Shown here: one piece after another, positions 35,376 through 49,800 of the stretch
Layout: the number at the start of each line of letters is the position of its first letter
Numbering within the stretch: the first letter of the stretch is position 1
NCBI RefSeq assembly: GCF_032854445.1
Contig: NC_088300.1
Location: 69,354,984 to 69,418,983 of the forward strand
Length of the DNA stretch: 64,000 nucleotides
Source of the DNA: Liolophura sinensis
Lineage: Eukaryota; Mollusca; Polyplacophora; Chitonida; Chitonidae
Reading direction: 5' to 3'
The notes under the pieces: model-generated
What the model saw: only the letters and a program-made list of their open reading frames with translations
What the model was told of the DNA's origin: nothing
The model's database searches: none
Position numbers and translations under genes: made by a program

Positions 35376-37888
35376 GTTGTTATTGTTAATTTTTCAAACT
35401 TGGCTTTTATGTTGCATTATGTTCTCTGGGAAGTACCCGTTTTTGTAATAACTGCGATTTAAAACTTTAGATGGACAGGTTCACTGACTGATTAGTTGAT
35501 TTGTGACAAACTTTAAAATGCTTTGGTATAAGCATGATGTCAGTTTACTTGACTGATGTAATGACTGATGCCAGTAGGGTGAAGAACATAAGTAGCCATT
35601 CTATTTCCATCCACGGCCATAAGTGGGAAGGTCTTCCAGCAACCTGCGGATGGTCGTGGGTTTCCCCCGGGCTCTGCCCGGTTTCCTCCCACCATAATGC
35701 TGGCCGACGTCGTATAAGTGAAATATTCTTGAGTTCGGCGTAAAACACCAATCAAATAAATATAAATAAATATTTCCATCCATGATGTGTTAATGTAAGT
35801 GGTAATTCTCCTTGTGCTTGAGAATATTTCACTTATACGACGGAGGTCAAATTTATATGGGTGATAGATATTGATGGAGGGTACGGAAAATAAGTAGGAC
35901 AAAATGTCAGTGATGTATTTATGAAACTGACATATTTACCCTGTGCTCAAGAACAATTCAATATCCCCTGCATATAGAGGCTGGTATTTTATGAAAGGGT
36001 GTTACTTGACTTCTAAAAAGATTGACCGATCTCAAAAATTTGAATGGACATGCGTTGATCGACTTTTTGGCAATTTCTGATATCCATGCCGTATATGAGT
36101 AAGGCGATGGCTACGGGTGATGCTTGGATAAACCAGCAATCGGCTGCACTATCAATGTATGAGGTTTGAATCCTTCAACCCCTGTTTAAAGATTTACGTT
36201 TGAAGGTTTCCTAGATAGCAGTAGCTTGGAGGGGTGGGAGTGAAATATTCTTAGATGGCAAAACCGGAAGCATGTAAATGAATGAAGAGCCTTTGATTAA
36301 AGGAGTCTGATTGTCTATCTGAACTTGACAATTTTAATGTTAAGACTGAAGTCATTGACGTTTAAATCTGTTTTCTCATACACGTATCAATAGTTTCCCC
36401 AACTACTGTTCTGAGTGAAGTAGTCTTGGTTAGTGTGTAAAACAGGAATCATATAAATTAATGAAGAAACTTAAACTGGAGGCGAAATTAGTTTACGAAT
36501 TCTACAATTTTGATAAATAGACTGTCATCACATTTATAACGCTGACTTGTAAATTTCTTTTCTCATAATGATATGTGTATCAATAATTTTATTGGATGAT
36601 AAACCAGGAATTCATGATATAAAAGTTTTGTGTGTGATACATGCATATCGCACTCCTTAAATAGGTCAAATAGTATCACTAAGTAGCATACATGGCACTT
36701 GTTCCATCGGCAAGTGAAAAAGAAATTTACAAAGTTAGCATTTAAATATGCATAAATTTAGATTACAGGGAGAATATGGCAAATTTTCAATATATCTCAG
36801 TGATGTAATAAAATCTGTTCATCTTCATGACAAAAACAAAGTTGCTTAACATACAAATGCGTAATATTTTTGTTCATGTCAGTTTAAAATTTCATACAAT
36901 TTACACCTTATAAAATAACATCTTGTATTAATGCATGTATAAAGTGCATATAAAAATATCATAAATTTGTTCACATTTTGTTAGTGAATAATCAAAAAAA
37001 GAAATTAAAAATACATTGCACATATCATTTTTCTCTGTCTGGGAGAATTGTACCATTGAACAAATTGTCATGAAACCCAATTTACTTGTCCAAATTTAAC
37101 TGTAATGTAATGTGGTAATGTAAGTGATTTTCACTGGTCTTACAAGGCATAGTGTGCGTATTCGAATAAGCATTTATAGTTTGGCTAAAACTTAAAGTAT
37201 ATGTAAGGACAAAAACACTTGGAGTCAGAAACAGATGAAGTCACACTTCCTGCTAAACAAAATTATTTTTTTAAATCATGTTAACTACAGGCTCAGTTAT
37301 AATTGTGATGTTGTGAGGCAAAGTATGCAAACAAATAATGCATAGGCCTCATTCCAGGACTACATGTTGTGAGAGAAGTCAAAATTTAAAATGTTATTTA
37401 AATGCAAATTTTTAGAGACTGAAAGAGTCAAAATTGGGAACATGTGTTAGGCCAAAGCAAATCTATTAATGGTTTAAAATTCTTCGTTCATTAATCATGC
37501 CTAATACTGAAGTTCTGAATTTTAACTTAGGCAATGCATATCACCTTTTGTGTACATGAAAACAAAAGTATGTTGTTTCTACTGTCCTCATGGCTTTGTA
37601 ACACTCTTTATAAAACTTGTCACAAAGTGTCAAGTGACAAATCAAGGTCTTTGTATTATATTTGAGAACTATGGTGTGTGTAAACTTCCAAAAATAATAT
37701 TTGAAAACAGAATGACTTGTTAACTTGGGAAAAATCAGAGAGGTATTTCAGAGCATTTGCCTAGCTCCACTTCACTTCACATGCAATAGAAATATATGTT
37801 TATGTATATATTCTTGGTCCTGATTGCAAAAAACATGTTGAAGCCCAAACGTAATCAGCCTAAGTATGTTTTGTGGCACTGTGCCCTG
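35376..37888. other. Intergenic between globin D and TKFC (convergent 3' ends)
   Basis: Apart from SINE-1 at 35600-35770 I see only A+T-rich sequence. The TKFC 3' UTR must end somewhere here. A complement AATAAA at about 36588 is a possible but distant signal, and I could not choose a site. Confidence 0.5.
35600..35770 (+). mobile_element. SINE-1, 5'-truncated, downstream of globin D
   Basis: CAACCTGCGGATGGTCGTGG, GGGCTCTGCCCGGTTTCCTC, CGGCGTAAAACACCAATCAA. A second tiny inverted piece of the 3' module lies at about 35820-35855. Confidence 0.8.
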
Positions 37889-40800
37889 TTATTTCCTGTT
37901 CTTCAGGGTATCACTGGCTGCCCTCAAGATGATCGCCACGCCACTGGCCCCGGGGTCAGCCTGGGTTAAGTGATCACCACTGACGTAACTAGCTCGACCT
38001 GCCTGAGCTCTCATGCCCACAGTGGTCTTAGCACCGGCCTCTGCTGCCTGAAATCACACCAAGTGTGCAGTATTTATTTTTCACTTACATGTGATGGCTG
38101 TAAGTTTTACAGGTGGAGGAAACCAGAGTGAGTGGATTGATCCACCGACCTTTGCCAGGAACCTGACAAATATCTTGACTTAAAAATCTCAGCTGAAACA
38201 GTGAAAGTTGGATTTGAACTCACAACATCATTGGTCAAGGGCCTAAGACTCAAAGAGAGCAGGTGTTTGAACCAATGGAGTCAGTAAGGCCTCTGTAGGT
38301 GCATTTTGAGAATTGTATGATTGCTCCACAATACCTTCACAATTATTTCAGTACTATTATGCTGGCAAAGAGTTGGAATAAGAAAACCCACCAACATTGA
38401 CCTGCACAAACAGCCTGCAAGACAACTTCCAATATGCATTCTGTTCTTCAGAAGAACACAAATGACTAATTCCTAAATAAACCTTCAAATGTGTTCTCTG
38501 CAAGTGACAAATGAAGAAAGTCATATTACAATCATCCTGAATATGTCTGTGGCAAGATCTGGCCTAATAAGCTCTCGGTTCCACAGAAATCTCTCATGGT
38601 GAGAGCCATGAGGATTTTGTAGGTAAAGGCAACAAACCATACGAACGTCTCTCACTTCACTTTATACTCGGTGGTTTAAGAGCTTATAGTGGAAGACAAA
38701 TGACCCTCTTTCCTTCTGTATCATTATGAGTCTACAAAGTACCCCATGGATATTTAATCATGGAATTGATGGGTACATCAGTACCAAAAAGAAATATTAA
38801 GGGGTACAACTGCTGTTCATGCAAATCCAGTATAACGCCACATGCTTTCCTGGACTATATTTATAATACCTATAATTATCAAGTCCAGTATAAAGAGACA
38901 GCCTTTCCTGGGTTATGTTACTGCTAATTCGCAAGATTTCAGCAGAAGTCAAATAGGTCTTGATGTAGCCACCTAAGCTACATCAGTGATGTTTACTATC
39001 ACATATGCACTGTAACTTTTCACACCACAATAAACCAGTACCCACCTCTGCCATCTGGGATAGTATTTCAGCGCTACTCTGCGATTCTCCTCCGGCAAGA
39101 GCAGCTAGTTTGTCAGCAGCCGGGATTAAGGCGTCTAGCTGAATTTAGCAGGAAACAATAACAAACATTTAATTGAATACTAAAGTCTATAGGTGTTGTC
39201 CACTATATATAATACAGGGTTAATCTGACATGCAAGTCTTCCTTGTACTGGCAAAATGAAACATTTAGAGAGGCTTTTTTTTTAAAGAGTCAGAAGAGTT
39301 CTTTGGTGCCAAAGACACAATGTGCATGTAACAAAATGATGAACTTATAAAGCCTACTTTCACAATCATATCTGTTATCAAATTTTCTACACCTGCCAGG
39401 AGTCAAAGAAGTTTATTTACCAGAGTTCTGTCTCCTTTGCGAGCACCACCGTACCTGTTAATTAAAAAAAATATGATGATGGATGAGCAACTATTACCAG
39501 AAAATAACAAAGTACACCAAAACCAAGGATATGCAGAGGGACTCTTTTAAAAATAGTGACTTTAAAAAAATTATAACTTGAAATATTATATTAAATCTCC
39601 TCTTCATCGACAGGGTGGTCTCAAATAAATCACAATTACATGTACCAGTATAACATGTACAATGCTACCTCACTCAAACACCATGTCAAGGACACCAGGC
39701 ATACATGTATGACACCTCAACTGAGTCACAACTTTAAGACACCAGGCCAAACAACCCTTGTGCTGCATGTCATGCCAGGATGTACATGTACCAAAGAATT
39801 ATAAAGCCAGGGGTTAAATGCTGGGCCTGACCTGACTCAGTCAGCCATTACAATACTGTTATGGTAAGGCCAAATATACTTACGTCTGTATAGCCTTAAT
39901 ACCTTCGGCGATAGCTGAGCTGAAGGACTGTGTGCTGACCCCTGAGGTTAGTGACCGAGAAGCTGCGGTCAAGAACAGGCTGTAAAGCTGAGGTCAAGAA
40001 CAGGTAATGTTTCAGTCACAGTCTCACAACATGACAAAAGTATGATTGAATTCATTTTGCCTTTTTCACCCCTCCCCATATACATCTTACACAGTGTTGG
40101 CAGTCCTCTGGATGACACATAAACGTAGAAGACAAGATAAAAAGCCTATGACTGCATTTACAATACTTATTTTTTTTTTTTAGTTTCATAATTAAAGAGA
40201 CCATATTTATAGCTTTTGGCCAATGCGGTTGGTGTGAGTTCAGATCCAGCTCATGATAGCTTACTCTCCGGTTGTGGAAAGGTTTTCCAGCAACCTGTGT
40301 ATAGTTGTGTGTTTTCCCTAGGCTCTGCCTGGTTTCCTCCCACCATAATGCTGGCAGTCAATGTGCAAGTGAAATATTCATGAGTACAGCATGAAAACCA
40401 ATCAAATAAATCAATAAATTAAAGCTTTTGTTATAAACAGGAACCTGACCTCAAGCCAGCAAATTTTTTAGTAACTTACAGCCCCTGATGATCCACCCAT
40501 GGTTTTCTCCACCGTCTCAGCCAGAACAACAAACAAGTTTGCTGCGTTACTCATCAAGGGCGGGGGATCTCCACTAGTACCCAACACCTCCAATATTGCT
40601 TCAAACAAAATGCAGTTTAAAAAAAAAAAAATTCATGACAATTCAGCAGGGATATTTAAATTAAACTACACTATCCAGACCTGAAACATTAAAACAGCAG
40701 AAAGTTTGGACCTCTTCATTATGAGGATAATTAACCTTGCAAACATTGTAGGAGCCTTAGAATCTTATCAGGTGGTATTTGGTATCCTGTTTACATGAAT

Positions 40801-43800
40801 CTTACCTCATGTACCAGATACATATGTGTATAGTACAGTGTATCTCATCTCACTCTCTATTTAACACTGTGCTCATATGTTAAGTCACATCATACACTCT
40901 ATTTCCATACACCTATTAAGACAGGCATCTATCTCAATCCCAGCATGCATGTATCTTACATTGGGCTACCTCACTAGCTTTAAATACCTTTTGTCACTCA
41001 CTGTGTACTTACGTATACTTTCTGCAGGCTTATCTCCTGAAGTCACAGCACATTCTCTCCCCCCTCAGTGTGTATCTCACTACGTGCCCTTCTCCTAAGT
41101 AATGTAACTCTCTATTCCCTCACAATGTATCTCCTAAAGTCACACCACACTCTGTTCCCTCACAATGTCTCTCCTAAAGTCACACCACATTCTGTTCCTT
41201 CACAGTGTATCTCCTAAAGTCACACCACATTCTGTTCCCTCAGAGTTTATCTCCTAAAATCACACCACATTCTGTTTTTCTCACAGTGTATCTCCTAAAG
41301 TCACACCACATTCTGGTCCCTCACAGTATATCTCCTAATGTCACACCACATTCTGTTCCGCCACAGTGTCTCTCCTAAAGTCACACCACATTCTGTTCCC
41401 TCAGAGTGTATCTCCTAAAGTCACACCACATTCTGTTCTCTCACAGTGTATCTCCTAATGTCACACCATATTCTGTTCCCTCACAGTGTCTCTCGTAAAG
41501 TCACACCACATTCTGTTCCCTCAGAGTTTATCTCCTAAAATCACACCACATTCTGTTTTTCTCACAGTGTATCTCCTAAAGTCACACCACATTCTGGTCC
41601 CTCACAGTATATCTCCTAATGTCACACCACATTCTGTTCCCCCACAGTGTCTCTCCTAAAGTCACACCACATTCTGTTCCCTCAGAGTGTATCTCCTAAA
41701 GTCACACCACATTCTGTTCTCTCACAGTGTATCTCCTAATGTCACACCATATTCTGTTCCCTCACAGTGTCTCTCGTAAAGTCACACCACATTCTGTTCC
41801 CTCAGAGTTTATCTCCTAAAATCACACCACATTCTGTTTTTCTCACAGTGTATCTCCTAAAGTCACACCATATTCTGTTCCTTCACAGTGTATCTCCTAA
41901 TGTCACACCACATTCTGTTCTCTCACAGTGTATTTCCTAATGTCACACCACGTTCTGTTCCTTCACAGTGTATCTCCTAAAGTCACACCACATTCTGTTC
42001 TCTCACAGTGTATTTCCTAATGTCACACCATATTCTGTTCCCTCACAGTGTATCTCCTAAAGTCACACCACACTATGCATTCCCTCGCTGTGTACCCTAC
42101 CTTGTGCCCCTCTCCTGAGGGTTGATCCGCAATCTCCATCCCCACTCTGTTTGTCAAGAGCATTTAGTTCCAACTCGCTGGCAATAAGTATCACACACGC
42201 ACCCTTCACAGCCTGATACAGATCGGACTGTTGATCTGAAGGAAACAAAGAACATGCTTTATTTTATGTAGTAGATATTGGGAAATTGGCAATTTCACTA
42301 CCATGGCAACTGCTGAAATGGCCCAATATCAATGTATCCACCAAAAATTAAAACCAAACCATACAGACAGGAGGACAAAGTCACGATATCCTTATACAGC
42401 ACACCTAATGTCAGCCCTACAAAAAAGACAAGCTCAAAGTAGGCATTCTCAGCCCTGTTGTTCAATTTATTTATTTGATTGAAGTTTCATGCCGTACTCA
42501 AGAATACCCAGCAGGAAAGTGAGCGAATGTAGTCATCTCAGAAATGACTTAGAACTAATTACCTTTGAAGACAAAACGCATTAAAGTACATTTGTGTTCA
42601 AACCTTTAGATAACTGGACTTCCACAGTGGATTGGTCGCCCTTGTTCTGTACAACTGGGCTCTGCTTGTGAGTGGCTCCTATGGGGTTGTGAGGTAACAC
42701 CCAGCCTGGGGCTCTTGTGGGGCTATCTGAAATGACAACACAGAGAGTCTATAGTTCCACAAGAGGCCTTGCTGGCTAAAAGAGTTAAAACTCTAGCCAG
42801 CTGTACCCATCAGGTGTTTGACCAATGATCAATTTCAGATGCAGCTTTAAACCATGAAGTTTGTCAGGTACCTGGTGGAGGTTTTTGGTTTACTCCAGTA
42901 ACCTAAAAATCCATGCTAGAAATTAAATAAGTATTGAGCATGGCTAATAAATAAATATAAACTGAAATATTATAGACAGGACAAAGCCCATGTGAAAACC
43001 AGGACCTTCCGCACGTTGCTGAAAGACCTTCCCAGATACGGCTGGAGAGGAAGCCAGCATGAGCTACCGCTCAGGAACCACAATGGCGAGAGGCTCCTGG
43101 GTTAATGCCCCGCACTAGCACACAAATCATTATCTCAACCATACATACATTGTACATATACAATACATGTCACTGTTTATAACTTATCACTGAGTTCACA
43201 ACACCAAGATCACTTTCTCTGTTCACAGTTTTGATACTGCATTTGCCACAGCAAAATACAACTGCTCACTCCCGCCAACTTCCCACAACTTGCGTGATTT
43301 TGCGCTGGTCTCATAGCTCTCCTATGTTGAAGGTATTAAAGTAACCATTAGACCCGGAAGTGACTGTTATCAATACAGTACGGAAATGTACATACTGTGT
43401 TCGGAACTTTTATACATATTAATATCATGCAAAGATTAAAAAAAAAATGTGGGTCTGGCAGCAACCTGCGGATGGCTGTGGGTTTCCCCTGGGCTCTGCC
43501 CGGTTTCCTCCCACCATAATGCTGACCGCCGTCGTTTAAGTGAAATATTCCTGAGTATGGCGTAAAACACCAATCAAATAAATAAATAAAAGATGTGTAG
43601 AGAGTTTTTGTCTGATGCCAAATGGTCAAATCTACAAACTTTATGTGGAAATATGTTTTACCCAAGCACTGCTTCAGGAAGTCGTTGAGGACCAGAATTG
43701 TGATGGAGAACCCAGCCATTTCCAGAGAGCTCATAAACGTCCCGTTATATAGTTGGGTCACGGACACGCCCTTTGTATCTGATTATATGAATAATAGAAA

Positions 43801-46800
43801 GAAGATGATTCAAACATAGGGTGAAGAAATCCAACCTCTCAGAGTACACAAGTTTTTTTCAGATTTAATGACGTTACTGAAGATAACTGAAATTACAATT
43901 TTGAAGTTTCCAGTTACAACATCATTGTAGCATCAGTGCATTTTAACATAGGAGTGCATAAAATAATTAATACTGTCCATTACTGAGGATTTTTATTTCC
44001 AGAAAAATGCAGATGAATTTATGGACTTACCTGCTACCTAGGAATATACTAATCTCATCTTCTGACAATTTTCAATACTGTATGTACAAACACTATTGAT
44101 TTGCCCTAAAGTGATCACCATTATTGGATCATGCTGAGGGCGGAAAAGTTCACTTGCTATGTGCATTTATTCATTTATATATTTATTTCATTGGTGTTTT
44201 ACGCCGTACTCAAGAATACTTCACTTATACGACGGCGGCCAGCATTATGGTGGGTGGAAACCGGGCAGAGCCTGGAGGAAACCCACGACCATCCGCAGGC
44301 TGCCGGCAAACCTTAGCACGTACGACTGGAAAGGAAGCCAGCATGAGCTGGACTTGAACTCACAACGACCGCATTGGTAAGAGACTCCTGGGTCATTACG
44401 CTGTGCTAGCACGCTAACCGACTGAGCCTTGGAGGCCCCTGCTATCCACATACATGTACACATACATACTGGATCAAGGTCTGGTTTCATGAAACTTTCT
44501 AAGTTCAGCAAATTCCTTAAGTTTGTAGTTTTTTGCGCAAGTCCAACACGGAGTATTTCTTCCAAAAAAAAAAAAACAGCCAAACACTGCATTAGTGTAT
44601 TATGTTGCTGAAGCAAAACACTTTTGCTAAAGCAAAAAAAAAAATTTCAAAATTTTACGAATCCAAGGCAAGGGATTTAAGTCAGCTAATTCCTTTATAC
44701 AGCACATGATCAAAATACCTGTACATATAGATACAAACCATGACAGACGCTTCGTTACAAAGTGTTACCTAAGTAGGAATAAGACTCCATGGCTAGAATA
44801 TTCATTTCCAGGACAGAGGTTCCTCCCAGGTTATTCACCATGCAGGCCACTTCATCCCCTGCAACAAGCAAATTAATAACGATTAAAGTAATTAACAGAT
44901 CATGGTACAGATCATATCCGAATTGTTTCAACATTATTCTACAACTGTTTCAAACCTAGATCAACATCATACAGATACATTACAGAGAAAGTTAATAACC
45001 ATATTCAGGAAAGAGTGTCTTTTCCATCAAAATCAGCTGAAAATTCTTCTTCATGTATTAGCTGACCACCATTATTAGTTTTGGTTATTTTGGTCGAAGA
45101 ATATATAATTTAAAATTCATGATTTCCCTTAATATCAGCCGTAAACTCTCATCCCTGCATATTACAACACTTTGAATACATTCTGACGGCATGACTCATC
45201 ATCTAGCACAACTGGGGCTTGACCATTATCTATTAAACACAAATTATGTAAGTGTACTAAGAAGTACAACATTACCACAGTTGTCTTGTAAATCCATCAA
45301 TTCAGCCCATTTTTCACCGCCAAAATGTCAATCTTAAAACAAACTTAAATACACTGTGACATTGACTTTCTACGTTTCGTGAAAAGATTCTAGCGCATCA
45401 TTCAAGAATGTTTAAAGACTACAAGCAACCGAAAACTCATAACTATAATCAAGAGTTTCAAAGTACTTACCAGATTTGAGTTTTAAGGAAGTCTGATTGG
45501 CTGGATTGGTCATGTGATTGATCATAATCTGTACAGCTTCCTTGGCAGATGTTAGCTGATACAACAACAGCACAAATTATCGATACATCCAACATGTAGC
45601 TAGTATTACAACACAAACTGTTAAACGTAAGAGATCTTTGTACACTTAACTCAGACCACTAATAAATATCAAAAGTCTTTTAAATAGAAGGCTGCCACTC
45701 TGAATTACAACTACACAGCACTGGGGACAAGAAAAACCGTGGATGTCAGATATTTGCCAGATCTGACCATTTAAAGAGGGAGTGAGTGCTTGGGGTTTAA
45801 CGTCGTATTTAACAATTTTTCAGTCATATGATGATGAAGGAATCCTTAGAGGACCATTTAAAGAGTTTCTGATACAAAGCCTGGCCTTTGTTATTTCTCA
45901 CATCAGCCAATCAGAATCGGTTCAGTATCTCTTAAAAGTTAAAAGATGCATGAAAAGGAGCTCTAAAACAAAAACTATCATTTAAGGAAACTGAACAAAG
46001 TTATGCCAACAACGAAGTTTCATTTTTAGGCATGTCTTAATTGCCCCTCTCATTTATGCATATTTTCCATCAATGATTGATTCAACTTAGTGCCCCATTC
46101 CCCATCCCCATTAGGGCTCTCATCACCATACAACTGTTTGACACCTACAATCACTGATTTCAAAACTTCATGCTACTTAATTTCTGGACTGACAGTGTGC
46201 CCCTGAGAAACTTCTTTTTTGTACTGTTACACGTTAGGACACATCCTAAACTGCAAAATAAGAAATACAAACCAACAACTTCATGTACAAAATCTCTTGT
46301 GAATGAAATTATCATTTATGGTTGAATACTAATGTATATATTTGTATCACACATCAATCCTACACCTTTCTACACACACCTCGGATGTGATCCTCAAGTT
46401 CTCACATTACAACCCTCATCAAATTTGAAACAAAAAAAGAAAATGTTTAATGCTTCCAAGAAACGGCAGCACATACTGACCTGCAGTATCATATCAACTC
46501 AGACCGTACAGGAAAAAGTAATAAACAATTTCTGAGAGGGAAAACTCTGCAGAACATTTGATCAAAAGCTGATGATGCAGTAACCTGGGTGACCTTTTGT
46601 GATGTGCAATAGGGAGTTGAGATGCTGAGGTTTAGGGCAGCTTGTTGCACCTTCTGCAAAGATGGTTCGGGAGTTTTACTGGGTCAGACCTCTTTGAGCG
46701 AAAGATGTAATGGGAGACTGTGAGAGAGCTGTGTGAGAGCTGGGCATGGAACAGTGTGACCTAAGACAATCCGACCATGATGGGTGTATAAGTAAGTACA

Positions 46801-49800
46801 AGTAAGTATATGTACACAACTGGCTCACATCTACAGTACCTGTGTTTGTTGATGACCTGTTTCTAATACGTTCATAGTGAAAATCAAATTCTTCAGTAAT
46901 AGATGGTGACATGACCTAATGCTTTACCACTCCAAGAATCAGGTTTGTCTAAATTTCATAAAAGATTTGAGGTTGCTTGTAATTACTGAATAAACATGAG
47001 TAGGACAGATGTAGATCTGACAGGCATAATTACGTACATGTATATAACTCGGGTAGCTGTAGTATACCTACTTTCATCCTCTTCACTCCAGCCTCGCCAT
47101 GGATGCCTAAAGAAGAAAATGCACACAAAAATATTAAATTAAAAAATTAGCTATAAAGGATCATAGTTTAAATGTTAGTTAAGTGTTGACGAAAACAATT
47201 GTGAATACATAAATAAAGTTTTATTTATTAAATTGATTCAATGAAAAAAGAAAACTGATTCTTACAACATCCTTTTCTGAGCCTGTGTTCTTCTGAATAT
47301 GTAAAACTAACATTAAAGGATAGAGGAAAAGAGTATACAAACGAAGAGTATGGTTTTAGGTAATATGAAGAGAGATATGACAAAAGAAAACAAATGAGAA
47401 ATATACTTTATTTATTTTTGAGGCATATTTTTTTATATTTTCCTATTATATTCCTAACCCCTCTATTTCATGTACACTGTCTGTCAATGGTCAGGAATAT
47501 TTGGAAATGATGTACTATGAACATACTGGGAATGCTGGACCAGCTTAGCACCCCCAATTCGCCCCCCCCCCCCCCCCCGCAAACCCCACTTCACCCTTAA
47601 ACAAAAGTTCTCTTAATAGCTATCACCACTGACATCCTCACAACACTCTACTTAATATCCTGACTGACCCTTAGGAAAACTGTAGTTTAAAGCCATATTT
47701 ACACCTAAAAAAGAAAGCTTTTCACTACTTCTGTGTTTTGCGCTTATAGGCCGCATCCTAAACTGCATATTAGGAAATAAAAAAAAACAAACAAGTATTT
47801 CATGTATCCCTTAAACTGAGGGAGTGAACTACATGTATCGTGCTGTGCTCACCCAGCCCGAGCTCCATCTCATCTGCTGCCAGGCTGAAGGAAGGGCCAG
47901 AGCCTGGTACACTACATGGGGTCAAGCTTAGCCCGATTGTCCCTAAACAGAAAGAGGCAAAACACATTCACATCATCATTATTGATCATCAGGCTCCATA
48001 ACATTTATTTATTTGCTGATTCATTTGCTTGGTGCTTCACACCCTGCTTAAGAATATTTCACTTGTAAAAAAGGTGACCAGCATTATGGTGGGGGGAAAT
48101 TAGGCAGAACTGGTGGGGGGGACCTATGATCATTTGCAGGTTGATGCCAGACCTTCCCATGTACGGTCAAGGAGGAAGCCTGCCCGAGCTGGACTATCAC
48201 CGATCGTTAATCTTTAGGCCATGGAGGTTTATTCATAACAACCTCAAGGTTGTCAAACTAAATTCAGTTTTACTGTGCTTTGAAAACTGGGTAAGGCGTC
48301 TCAGTGAAGCAGTTCTACATAAAAGAGCAGTGGAAATTCGTCCTGCAACAAGGAGGCACATTACATGCACTGTAAGGATTCCTTCGTCATTATATGACTG
48401 AAAAATTGTTAAGTGTGACATTAAACCCCAAGCACTCACTCACTCACTCACTCTGAAATAGAAATAATACACGTCAAGGGAAAATGAAAATTGTATCTGC
48501 AAAATTATGTCAAAGTTTACATACCTATACCTGTACATGTATGTCAAACAAAAACTTACCCATCTGCCTAATAGACTCTTTCAGGCTTGTCACAATCTCT
48601 TCAAGAGGCTTTCCCTGCTCAGCCATAGCTCCTGCTAACTACAACAACAACACTATCAGAACAAGCAAAAATTGGTTTACACTCATTACACTAAAGTCAG
48701 ACGGAAAACTTTGCCACCAATGACCATGGTTCTTGTATTGCAGTCTGTGTATATGTTATTGTTGAAGAATTTGATTGGACACAGGATCATTCATTATTAC
48801 TCATCAGCCACCAATCTCATGAATACAGCCACAGAAGAGATTTGGGATTGCTAGAGATACATGTAGTGTAATACACTGTATGTCACCTAAAGTTTAGCAT
48901 TTTTCAAGTGATCTCATCACTTTGACAGGCCGCTTTGGTGGCCTCATGGCTTAAACGGACAGACCCGGGGTCATACCAAAGACTTTAAAATTGGTACTGG
49001 CAGCTGCCTCCCTTGATGCTCAGCACTAAGTGGTTAGAGCAAGGAAGCAGGACTGGTTGACCCAGTGTCTGTATAATGTGAGTCAGGTGGAGTCTCATGT
49101 CTAGTGATTTCGACTTGATACTTCAGAGGCAGCAGAATTTTGGTGGCATGGACTCGACCTGCCACAAGAAGACAGTACATGCACACACACCTAATGACAC
49201 CTCATTGCCATATGACTGAAAAATTTGTGTTTTTTAATAAAGTTTGATAAAAAAAAAAAACAAAATGTTAGTGTGGAACAAAATTTAGCTGTGACAACTC
49301 CAGGTTTTGAACAAAGGACATCAGAGTCAGGCCCCTAATCCTCAACACGACATCTCATCCATACAGACAATTACTATGACTTAAAAAAAAAGACAATAAA
49401 TAATATACTCTAAATTCACAATATTTTTGCATATGAAAACGCAACCTTAAGTGTAATTTAAGCACCTTTGTACTTTTTGATTTAAAAGTATATTGCTTGG
49501 GCTGGTACAATTTCTACACTTCAGAATATTGCCCTCAGAATACGTTTGAATAAACATCTGCAAACACGTAAAAAGTTGAAGATTGACAGTAACCCAAGTT
49601 TTTTAGGAAGAGGGGTGAAAACAGATCTCAACGGTCACAACCATTTTAATCTCATGTCCTTGGTAACTCAATAAATCATTTATAATCTGGAATTCTTGTG
49701 AGGCCATAGAATGTGTTATGTAAATGGAACCCAAATCAAGATGTTGTGTCATTCCTGCCTCTAGATCATATGGTTAAAAGGCAAATCATGGTGAGGTAAG

